7,188 bases of DNA, from NCBI GenBank assembly GCA_004553595.1, contig SFKZ01000041.1, forward strand, positions 1 through 7,188, read 5' to 3'. The translations under genes and the position numbers were made by a program. The stretch is from Methanobrevibacter ruminantium (lineage in GTDB: Archaea > Methanobacteriota > Methanobacteria > Methanobacteriales > Methanobacteriaceae). The notes under the pieces were generated by a model. It was not told the origin of the DNA. It saw only the letters and a program-made list of their open reading frames with translations, and made no database searches. Of this stretch, positions 1 through 5,338 are shown in pieces. The number at the start of each line of letters is the position of its first letter. Positions within the stretch are counted from its first letter, which is position 1.

Positions 1-2
1 AA

Positions 3-44
3 TGCTTCCAGTACAATGAACTGGAAAGAAAACGGGCTGCATAA
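3..44 (+). CDS. Possible C-terminal end of a gene running in from the left edge (partial)
   Basis: Frame 3 is open from the window edge to a TAA at 42-44 and reads CFQYNELERKRAA, a charged tail typical of a real protein C-terminus. Only 13 codons are visible, so neither family nor function can be named. The same bases contain a 7-bp inverted repeat (6-12 TTCCAGT and 20-26 ACTGGAA), which may be chance. Frame 1 is also open to a TGA at 79-81, so the frame choice is a judgement based on residue composition. Confidence 0.3.
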   Translation, partial: CFQYNELERKRAA

Positions 45-89
45 TTTTTTACACCTTAAACCTGTAAAATTTTTGTGTTGACTAAATAG

Positions 90-287
90 CGCAGTTTAGC
101 CCGCTATCTGGTTGAAAATGACCGTGGCTCGTACAAAGATTCAGAAGGCAATGTTTATTACCTTGAATGTGAACCTTCTGACGAATTATTCTATTCTTTT
201 GCCAAAATTGAGTATGGCGATACCGTCGAGTACTACGACTGCTATGTTCCGGGGAAGAAAACTCGGTATGGGAGAAGACTTATCTGA
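90..287 (+). pseudogene. 5'-truncated copy 1 of the repeated orphan gene
   Basis: The frame homologous to the intact gene at 5339-5680 runs here from just after an in-frame TAG (87-89) to a TGA at 285-287. It encodes RSL followed by the complete 60-codon conserved module (ARYLVENDRG at the start, TRYGRR at the end) and a two-residue private tail, LI. There is no start codon or ribosome site in frame, and the first ~50 residues of the intact protein are missing, so this is a remnant. Against copy 2 I count 9 differences in 180 bases, 7 of them synonymous. The sequence was therefore under protein-level constraint before or around its truncation. The family is not recognised: it is acidic, rich in Tyr and Glu, with no signal peptide, membrane segment or known catalytic motif. 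Confidence 0.75.
99..278 (+). repeat. 180-bp conserved module, copy 1
   Basis: This block is nearly identical to 1911-2090 and 5492-5671, with no insertions or deletions, and starts and ends on codon boundaries (GCC CGC at the start, AGA AGA at the end). It looks GC-richer than its flanks. The left edge abuts an imperfect palindrome, CTAAATAGCGCAGTTTAG, at 82-99. Sequence after 278 has no similarity to that following the other copies. Confidence 0.9.
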
Positions 288-378
288 TTTTATTCATACT
301 TTATTCCAAAATAATCCAGAGTAGCTTTCATCTCATCCTGCCCGGTGAGACAGGTATCGCGGAGGAAGCCTCGTTCAG

Positions 379-401
379 TGGATTTGAACTGCATGTTAGG
401 C
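379..401 (-). other. Integron attC-like half site overlapping the PIN toxin stop
   Basis: Read on the minus strand, GCCTAAC (complement of 395-401) fits the attC R'' core RYYYAAC and contains the toxin's TAA stop. After a 5-nt spacer comes GTTCAAATCC (complement of 380-389), which resembles the usual L'' box GTTCAA. This order and spacing match the left half of many integron cassette recombination sites, and overlap with the stop codon is typical of cassettes. I do not find the matching GTTRRRY right half within the next ~150 bases (down to about 250), so the site is incomplete or coincidental. The 330-395 stretch is distinctly GC-richer than the genes beside it and contains short hairpins (TCTCA/TGAGA, GAGG/CCTC). 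Nothing else is visible in 288-395. Confidence 0.3.
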
Positions 402-818
402 GATATCTTCTCTTATAATTCTAACTAATTCTGCTGGTGTTACAATAAACGGTTTTTCTGGAAAATGTTTTTCATTACCTGTTACAAGAAATGCATCTTT
501 ATCTTGAGCAGATAATGTTACAGCATAGAAAACAATATCTTTCGGATCAGGCATCGTTTCTTCAACTTTTGAAAGTTCTGATATACATAAACCATTATCA
601 ATAATGTCTTTCAAAAGACTTATTATTATTGTTTCAGGTAGTTTGAACTTTTTTCTTCGAAGAACTTCATCGTACTCTTTTACAATTTCATCGGAATAAA
701 CGGGAATAATATTTCCGCTTGCAAGAAATTTTAAAATTTGTACAGTTGGAGAACTTTCTTTTCGAGTAATCAAAGCCGAAACAAGAACATTTGTATCTAT
801 TACAACATATTTTTTCAT
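396..818 (-). CDS. PIN-domain toxin of a type II toxin-antitoxin pair (COG1569-like)
   Basis: This 140-residue protein has the layout of small PIN-domain ribonucleases, which cut RNA with Mg2+ held by a cluster of acidic residues. Visible are the N-terminal strand VVIDTNVLVSAL with D8, the helix YSDEIVKEYDEVL with E44/E48, the later acidic motif MPDPKDIVF (D91, D94), and DAFLVTGNEKHF near residues 108-119. Many family members have an Asp directly after the 'TG' of that last motif. Here it is Asn (N115), so D106 or D108 may complete the site. Length is normal for the family. The start ATG lies 2 nt after the antitoxin stop, so translation is probably coupled. The stop overlaps an attC-like core. 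The gene looks intact, and the toxin role is inferred from family and neighbour. Confidence 0.88.
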   Translation of the reverse strand: MKKYVVIDTNVLVSALITRKESSPTVQILKFLASGNIIPVYSDEIVKEYDEVLRRKKFKLPETIIISLLKDIIDNGLCISELSKVEETMPDPKDIVFYAVTLSAQDKDAFLVTGNEKHFPEKPFIVTPAELVRIIREDIA

Positions 819-820
819 TC

Positions 821-1105
821 TTATTTGCCTGCTCTGAGCGCTGAAATTTCTGCATTTATTTCATCCAGTGACATTTCTGGAACATTGTTTGCCTGAATGG
901 TATTTCTTGCTTCCTTATATATATTCCATCTATCTGACTTTGTATCGTTTCTTAACTCAAATGGAAGACCTCCAACAGCAATGCTTTTTTTGAAGAATAT
1001 TCTAATAGCTGTAGGGAGGTCTAATCCAAGAGATTCATATAAGTTTGTAACATCATTTTTCGTTTGAGGATCAATTTTAACCTGAACAAGCCCTGTATTT
1101 ACCAT
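821..1105 (-). CDS. RelB/DinJ-family antitoxin
   Basis: This 94-residue protein matches RelB/DinJ antitoxins, which bind DNA as ribbon-helix-helix dimers, neutralise the partner toxin and repress their own operon. The N-terminal strand LVQVKIDPQTK (6-16) is followed by the diagnostic segment GLDLPTAIRIFFKKSI (27-42) and GGLPFELR. The C-terminal half (about 55-94, with MSLDEINAEISALRAGK at the end) is the expected toxin-binding tail. The start is fixed by a near-perfect ribosome site, GGAGGTG at 1111-1117, 5 nt before the ATG. The gene is promoter-proximal and followed 2 nt later by the PIN toxin. RelB/DinJ antitoxins classically pair with RelE/YafQ toxins, so pairing with a PIN nuclease is a mixed combination, though such hybrids are known in annotated genomes. 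Confidence 0.9.
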   Translation of the reverse strand: MVNTGLVQVKIDPQTKNDVTNLYESLGLDLPTAIRIFFKKSIAVGGLPFELRNDTKSDRWNIYKEARNTIQANNVPEMSLDEINAEISALRAGK

Positions 1106-1116
1106 ATTAACACCTC

Positions 1117-1163
1117 CAAAAGTATTTTATAGTATTACTTTAGCATACTTTAACATACTTTTG
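1117..1163 (-). promoter_or_regulatory. Phased-repeat operator and promoter of the toxin-antitoxin operon
   Basis: Directly upstream of the antitoxin ribosome site, ACTTTWR occurs at 1137, 1147 and 1157, exactly 10 bp (one helical turn) apart. The whole block is bracketed by CAAAAGTAT (1117-1125) and its complement ATACTTTTG (1155-1163). This is what an array of ribbon-helix-helix dimers would bind. Possible minus-strand promoter boxes lie inside it: TATAAA preceded at 16 nt by TTAAAG, or TTGAAG followed at 17 nt by TAAAGT. Binding by the RelB-like protein would cover either. The repeats are seen directly; the autoregulation is inferred from the family. Confidence 0.65.
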
Positions 1164-1195
1164 AATATTCTTCAATATAAAGTTTCTTTACTTTC

Positions 1196-1238
1196 CTTAG
1201 TTTATTAAACACCACATTCTAAGACTTAATAAACTAAG
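1196..1238 (-). terminator. 13-bp perfect inverted repeat downstream of the ATPase remnant
   Basis: CTTAGTTTATTAA (1196-1208) and its exact complement (1226-1238) are separated by 17 nt and start 3 nt beyond the stop codon of the minus-strand ATPase fragment. The position suits a transcription end for that gene. The stem is AT-rich and no T-run follows, so it would be a weak intrinsic terminator. It could equally be an operator or a leftover mobile-element end. Confidence 0.45.
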
Positions 1239-1241
1239 CTA

Positions 1242-1551
1242 TTATTTTCCGATTAAGACATTATCTATGTTCTTCAATTCCTGTTTATTTGAAAAATACT
1301 TAAATCCTTCTTCTTCGTGGTCAATGACAATAATAGTCTTCTTTTCATCTAATAAAGATGTTCAAATAATTTGCAACATGGCATATCTCGTTTTTGTTAA
1401 GACCTCTGAATGGTTCATCTATTCCAAGAACGGATGAAGATGATTTCCAGGCTCTAAGAATCTTAATTCTAACATTTTCACCACCAGAAAGTGTGCTAAT
1501 TTTCTGTCCCATCAACAAAGAATCTAATAGAATGCTGGATGCACTTTCCAA
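1242..1551 (-). pseudogene. C-terminal remnant of a UvrA-like ABC ATPase, frameshifted
   Basis: The minus strand reads an ABC signature LSGGENVRIKILRA, then a Walker B/D-loop segment LGIDEPFRGLNKNEI, and after a frameshift near 1358 the H-loop-like segment KTIIVIDHEEEGF, ending at a TAA (1242-1244). The order and spacing match the end of ABC ATPases of the UvrA-like, soluble type rather than a membrane transporter. Walker A, the Q-loop and everything N-terminal of the signature are absent, so it cannot bind ATP normally. The frame break lies around LNIFIR / LDEKK. Upstream, the reading frame runs without a break into the Fic-type fragment at about HLE/SASS (near 1550), so two unrelated genes have been joined by deletion. 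It is followed by the inverted repeat at 1196-1238. Confidence 0.75.
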
Positions 1552-1832
1552 GTGATTTGAATTATAAGTAAGGTCAATCTGAATTTTATGATAGATTCGC
1601 CCTTAAGGCCGGCTTGTTTTTCGCGTTTGAGGAATGCAAGAAGAGTTTCTTCTGCAGAAGAATGACGAGGTTTACGGTCTGGCTTTTTTGCGGTTGATGG
1701 AATCTTCCAGGTTTTTCCTTCTAAAAGAGCACCCTCTACCCTGCCATGAGCGCAATAATTTCGGGCACTTCGTTCGCTGATTTGCCAGTTTTGAGAAGCC
1801 TCTTCTACGGAGATATATTTCACCTTACTCAT
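1552..1832 (-). pseudogene. N-terminal remnant of an HTH-Fic family protein, frameshifted
   Basis: The first ~55 residues, with YISVEEASQNWQISERS then NYCAHGRVEGALLEGKTWKIP, form the helix-turn-helix module that commonly precedes Fic (AMP-transferase) domains in gut anaerobes. The linker AFLKREKQAGLKG follows. The family then reads GGIYHKIQIDLTYNSNHIEG. Here that continuation appears (IYHKIQIDLTYNSNHLE) only after a shift of frame near 1598, consistent with loss of one G. The catalytic Fic motif HPFxxGNGR is missing because the gene is cut and fused to an ABC ATPase tail. The ATG at 1832 has no ribosome site, and a TATAAT box (complement of 1840-1845) sits 7 nt upstream of it. Any -35 box would fall inside the repeated-gene copy starting at about 1857, so the native promoter seems to have been replaced. 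Confidence 0.78.
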
Positions 1833-1847
1833 AGGAAAGATTATAGC

Positions 1848-2111
1848 ATGGTATCGGAAACCGAAGAAACAATATGGTGTTATATCGGAACCGTAGATTC
1901 ATTAGAAGCCGCCCGCTATCTGGTTGAAAATGACCGTGGCTCGTACAAAGATTCTGAAGTCAATGTCTACTACCTTGAATGTGAACCTTCGGACGAATTA
2001 TTCTATTCTTTTGCCAAAATTGAGTACGGCGATACTGTCGAGTATTACGACTGCTATGTTCCGGGGAAGGAAACTCGGTATGGGAGAAGAAATTATAAAG
2101 GTTCTCTCTAA
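1848..2111 (+). CDS. 5'-truncated copy 2 of the repeated orphan gene, possibly still translated
   Basis: This 87-codon frame starts MVSETEETIW, matches the intact paralog from its residue ~33 onward, contains the complete 60-residue module and ends with the private tail NYKGSL. It lacks the paralog's first ~32 residues (DYKIWIASYF to CCW). The frame is open back to an ATG at 1746, but that stretch is antisense to the Fic remnant and has no homology to the paralog. I place the start at 1848 because AGGAAAG (1833-1839) gives an 8-nt spacing. That ribosome site lies in foreign flanking DNA, so translation may be accidental. The stop overlaps, tail to tail, the stop of the DUF1524 gene on the other strand. 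Copies of ATTATA flank the element (1840-1845 and 2092-2097). Function unknown. Confidence 0.55.
   Translation: MVSETEETIWCYIGTVDSLEAARYLVENDRGSYKDSEVNVYYLECEPSDELFYSFAKIEYGDTVEYYDCYVPGKETRYGRRNYKGSL
1911..2090 (+). repeat. 180-bp conserved module, copy 2
   Basis: I count 6 differences from copy 3 and 9 from copy 1 across 180 aligned bases with no indels. In the 54 bases just upstream (1857-1910), copies 2 and 3 differ at 13 sites by eye, so identity drops abruptly at the left edge. This suggests exchange or conversion of a defined segment rather than uniform divergence. Confidence 0.9.
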
Positions 2112-3969
2112 ATTCCCCAAATATTCATAATTTCTCTTGTTAGTTTCTTTTCTCTCTCAAAGATAGCCTGTTCATCCCAAGTAGATTTATTAATAATATC
2201 TTCTCTTGTTATAAGTAAATCGGCACACTGCTTTATTCCAGCTTGTGCTTTTTTTCCTTTTTCAGCTGGTTTCCCTTCGAGTTTTGTTATAAAATCACTA
2301 TTACTGATAATATTGTTTAATTTTCCGTTCAGTAAGGTCATATTTCCCAATGAAAAAATCTTTTCATCTCTATGTCCCATACCTTCAACTTCATCTTGTA
2401 TTTGGACACCATTATTATCTACATATGGAACATTTTCTTTTTTCCAATTTTTTTGCCATTTTTGCGGCATAATATGTTCTAACTGATAGTTAAATTTGAG
2501 TCCATCATAATCTGTTGGAGAATCAGAACGTCTTTTTAATTCTATCCAAAATAGAATTATTGATCCATCTCGGTTAGATACTTTACTACCAATGCCCGCA
2601 AGAACATTATCTTCTGTTAGATTCATATATGGCTTGATATAATTCTGAAAATTATTCTCATCTGAATCATTATTAATCAAATCAGAACAATGCTTGTTAA
2701 AGTTTTTGTTCGATTTACCAGTTATCATAAAATACATAACGAATCGTTCAAGTGTTTTTAACCTTTCTTGCAATTTTTCGGGATTACCTTCATATGTTCG
2801 ATATAAATATAGTAAATATGGATTGAACGTTGTATTCTCGCTCCAAGCAAGTATATGACATAATCTTTTTTCAACATCATCATATTTTAATGGTGTTTCG
2901 CGTTCTTTTTCAGGAATATGCTCCCTGTATGTATTAGAAAAATCACATAAATCTTTAATAAATTTTTGAATTTCTTCTATGGTGTTTAATGTATCAATAT
3001 ATTTCTTATAATTATTAGCTAAATTATTTAATATATCGTTTTCAACATCAAATATACTTATGTAATCGTCTTTTGTAGCATAATACTTCGTTACTATACC
3101 AAAACATTGAAGTAATAATTCACTGTTATCACGATTATAACGACCTACATTTTTTTGCGTATTCCAATATGCAATATCATCCTGTGAACCACAAAAAGTA
3201 TCTTCCCATGTTTCTTTATAAAATTTTTCAACTTTTTCTTGTTCTTCAAGGCTTTTATCTGTTTTATCTAAATATTTCTGAAAAACATAGTTTTTAATAA
3301 TATCTGTTGCAGACAAACGAACACCAGAACTATTAATTGTATCAAAAATTTTTTGTTCTTGATCATTATCATCTAAATCAATAACAACAAGAATTTTATT
3401 ATTCTTATCAAAGAGATTATCCCAAAGATTAATCCGAGTTTCCTTTGGAATTGTATTAAACTGGGTATAAAAATATTTGTAGCATCTTTTGATAAGCATT
3501 CTCGGATCTTTATCATCAATAAGTTCAATATTTTCAATAATTGGTGATTGTAATTCACCATCAACAACCATTCCCATAACTTCTTCAAATTGTGCTTTGT
3601 CATTATGAGAGTGTGATATCGTAAGCAAATAATCTGAATCAGAAGAACGTAATTTATAAAATAATGCATCAATAGCATCACTTTTTATCTGTTGATTTTC
3701 AATAGAATCATAAAGAGCTTTGATAAAAATACTTAGCGTTGTTAATCTCTGTTGTCCATCTATTATTATAGCCTTTTCAGCTTCTCCGGTGATACGCTTT
3801 TGTCTCTTAAAATTATTGACCCTAAAAAATGGCTACCTGAATTTTTTAATAAATCCTCAAGCAAATCTTTCCAATTGTCATCATTCCAAACATAGGCTCT
3901 CTGAAAAAAAGGAATTTCAAGAATTTGTTCACCACATAAAAATCTTAACGGCTGTCCTTTTGCGTCCAT
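2108..3969 (-). pseudogene. GmrSD-like DUF262-DUF1524 (HNH) protein, one frameshift
   Basis: The N-terminal piece (3969 to about 3799) carries the DUF262 opening EIPFFQRAYVW and HFLGSIILRD. The second piece continues with the signature DGQQRLTTLSIF, then FDTINSSGVRLSATDI, then a DUF1524 HNH-type nuclease end: YQLEHIMPQKW, SLGNMTLLNGKLNN and a closing W of NIW. DUF262 uses nucleotide to drive or gate the nuclease; together they form type IV-like enzymes against modified phage DNA (GmrSD, BrxU relatives). The two frames join at an AAAA run (3798-3801). One extra A restores a 620-residue protein of normal size, so this is either a fresh mutation, a read error or slippage. The start is firm: AGGAG at 3976-3980, 6 nt before ATG. 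It follows the FRG gene by 84 nt with its own promoter between them. All other motifs are intact, so decay, if real, is recent. Confidence 0.88.
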
Positions 3970-3992
3970 TGTTTTCTCCTAAAAACTATAAA

Positions 3993-4021
3993 ATTATAAC
4001 ATTTTCATTAAAATTTGTCTT
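3993..4021 (-). promoter_or_regulatory. Sigma-70-type promoter for the DUF262-DUF1524 gene
   Basis: On the minus strand AAGACA (complement of 4016-4021) is followed after exactly 17 nt by a perfect TATAAT (complement of 3993-3998). The start codon lies 23 nt beyond the -10 box, with AGGAG in between. It sits in the 84-nt gap after the FRG gene, so the downstream gene can be transcribed alone as well as by read-through. Confidence 0.6.
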
Positions 4022-4053
4022 GTATCCTCTAAATTTTAGCGATGAATATTATT

Positions 4054-4872
4054 TCAAGTGTTTTTCGGATATATTGAATTTGCTAAGTTTTGTAAATCAA
4101 CTTGCGGTGGCTGTATATTTAAATCATCTTTAGGATACATTCTTTTCTTATCTATATTATTCTCATGTAAAAATACCTTTATAGTATTTCGCAAATTATT
4201 TGAGATTAGATATAGTATAACATCATTTTCGTTTAAACAAGGACTATATAATATTTGCTCTTCAAAACTCATGTATTCTGAATGTCCAGCAGTTAATAAA
4301 AATCCTTCTTGTTTCTGAATTCGATTAAAAAATGGTTCATCAATTAAATAAGCACCTTCTTTTAGTCTAAAAAAGAAAGAATGCATTTTACTGTCTTCGA
4401 ATAGAATTGTAGGAAATAAATACTGTTCATCTGATAAAGCTCTGCTAACAAGTGGAAGTTTTTTATAATTGATACACCATAGAATCATATCATCTGTTTG
4501 GTTATCTTCTACACAAAAATATAAAGCAATTTTCCAATTTTTTGTCCAATCGATCAATCTTGTTTTATAACCATAATGTTGCATTAAAACTTGAATTAGC
4601 AAAAAATTGTCCTCATTCTGAATATTTAATCCAATTTTTTCTAATTGTTCTTGATTTAAATTTATTATTTCAGAGACACTTCTCATTTCTAGAAAAATAT
4701 TTTGATGTTGTCCAGTTAAAAGCCTATTGTTATCCCGTATATTGTTGATAATTCTATCTATACCGGATGATAAAGGCCAATTACAAGAGGCTTGACCTCG
4801 GAAGCCCCATCCGGAAAGAGATTTAATTTCATTAAATAATGCTTCCATAGAATTGATTATTATTTTTTTCAT
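4054..4872 (-). CDS. FRG-domain protein
   Basis: This 272-residue protein shows the hallmark FRG domain: GWGFRGQASCNWPLSSGIDR (21-40), LMQHYGYKTRLIDWT (96-110), ALYFCVED (116-123) and RIQKQEGFLLT (184-194), the same four blocks in the same order as the family. The biochemical activity of FRG domains is not settled. They recur in phage-defence neighbourhoods and beside toxin-like genes. No signal peptide or membrane segment is seen, so it is cytoplasmic. The start is supported by AGGGG (complement of 4879-4883), 6 nt before the ATG. The C-terminal ~45 residues are polar and uncharacterised. It is the first gene of a minus-strand pair with the DUF262-DUF1524 gene, which suggests a joint role. 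The gene is intact, unlike its partner. Confidence 0.88.
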   Translation of the reverse strand: MKKIIINSMEALFNEIKSLSGWGFRGQASCNWPLSSGIDRIINNIRDNNRLLTGQHQNIFLEMRSVSEIINLNQEQLEKIGLNIQNEDNFLLIQVLMQHYGYKTRLIDWTKNWKIALYFCVEDNQTDDMILWCINYKKLPLVSRALSDEQYLFPTILFEDSKMHSFFFRLKEGAYLIDEPFFNRIQKQEGFLLTAGHSEYMSFEEQILYSPCLNENDVILYLISNNLRNTIKVFLHENNIDKKRMYPKDDLNIQPPQVDLQNLANSIYPKNT

Positions 4873-4906
4873 AAATTACCCCTAAAAAATATTAATAAGT
4901 GGTTAG

Positions 4907-4926
4907 ACTATTTCATAATAAATAGT
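4907..4926. repeat. Short palindrome upstream of the FRG gene
   Basis: ACTATTT (4907-4913) and its exact complement AAATAGT (4920-4926) flank a 6-nt centre, about 35 nt upstream of the FRG start and between it and the next gene. This could be an operator for the defence pair. In such AT-rich DNA a 7-bp arm may be chance. No convincing promoter boxes were found here. Confidence 0.3.
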
Positions 4927-4946
4927 TAATTTTTATAGAGAAAATT

Positions 4947-5201
4947 TTATGAAAAAAAATCCAGTTTTTGCCAGTCGCCTTGTTTTCTTATATGGGCAAA
5001 ATATTCAAGAGATTTTTCTAAGACATTGGTTAGTATTTCTTCTTCCATTGAATAATTATCAACTCCATTCATATTTCTTCCGTAGTTTTTTAAAAACATT
5101 GCTTTGTCGCAGCTGTCAGCATCGTGGGTGAAAATTCCATACGTAGCAACACGCATTTCGGCATCTACCCTGTTATAAGTTTTTGTTTCAATCTTCTTCA
5201 A
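4947..5201 (-). CDS. Small hypothetical protein, possibly a C-terminal remnant
   Basis: The frame ends at a TAA (4947-4949) with KQGDWQKLDFFS and includes MRVATYGIFTHDADSC and FLKNYGRNMNGVDNYSMEEE. The composition is protein-like and the predicted C-terminal half is helical and amphipathic. I do not recognise the family. The start is uncertain: 5201 is a TTG without a good ribosome site, an ATG lies at 5156, and the frame stays open upstream with plausible residues (QKLSQKETVSHDLLKTLKKI) until a stop near 5260. That pattern fits a gene that has lost its beginning. It lies 74 nt upstream of the FRG gene on the same strand, so the two could be co-transcribed. No known motif is visible. Confidence 0.5.
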   Translation of the reverse strand: MKKIETKTYNRVDAEMRVATYGIFTHDADSCDKAMFLKNYGRNMNGVDNYSMEEEILTNVLEKSLEYFAHIRKQGDWQKLDFFS

Positions 5202-5282
5202 TGTCTTTAGTAAATCATGAGAAACAGTTTCTTTTTGCGATAGTTTCTGAGAAGGTGTTCCTCATTACATTACGGAACAGCG

Positions 5283-5325
5283 TAAAAAGTCAATCGATTA
5301 TTGAAACAATCTTCTTGACTTTTTA
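5283..5325 (+). promoter_or_regulatory. 11-bp inverted repeat in the leader of the intact orphan gene
   Basis: TAAAAAGTCAA (5283-5293) and its exact complement (5315-5325) flank a 21-nt loop and end one base before the ribosome site GGGAG (5327-5331) of the gene starting at 5339. As RNA it would fold next to the ribosome site, so it could affect translation. It could also terminate transcription arriving from upstream, its right arm ending in five Ts. No clear -10/-35 pair was found in 5202-5338. Confidence 0.45.
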
Positions 5326-5338
5326 TGGGAGAATAATC

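Noticed and set aside
6..26. 7-bp inverted repeat TTCCAGT/ACTGGAA at the left edge
   Set aside because: It lies within a probable coding tail, is followed by no convincing terminator tract in phase, and is short enough to be chance.
112..324. Open frame starting MKMTVARTKI, and its near-identical twin at 1924-2130
   Set aside because: These are the wrong frame of the 180-bp module; they look alike only because the DNA is alike. Synonymous changes between copies fit the other frame.
376..392. GTTCAAATCC on the minus strand looks like a tRNA T-loop
   Set aside because: The flanking five bases on each side do not pair, and no acceptor, D or anticodon arms can be built around it.
3720..4318. 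Plus-strand open frames at 3720-4133 and 4058-4318
   Set aside because: They are antisense to the DUF262 and FRG genes, which have clear motifs and ribosome sites; the plus-strand frames have neither.
4903..4909. GTTAGAC matches the integron core GTTRRRY
   Set aside because: No L box at the right distance and no partner RYYYAAC nearby; the flanks are plain AT-rich intergenic DNA.
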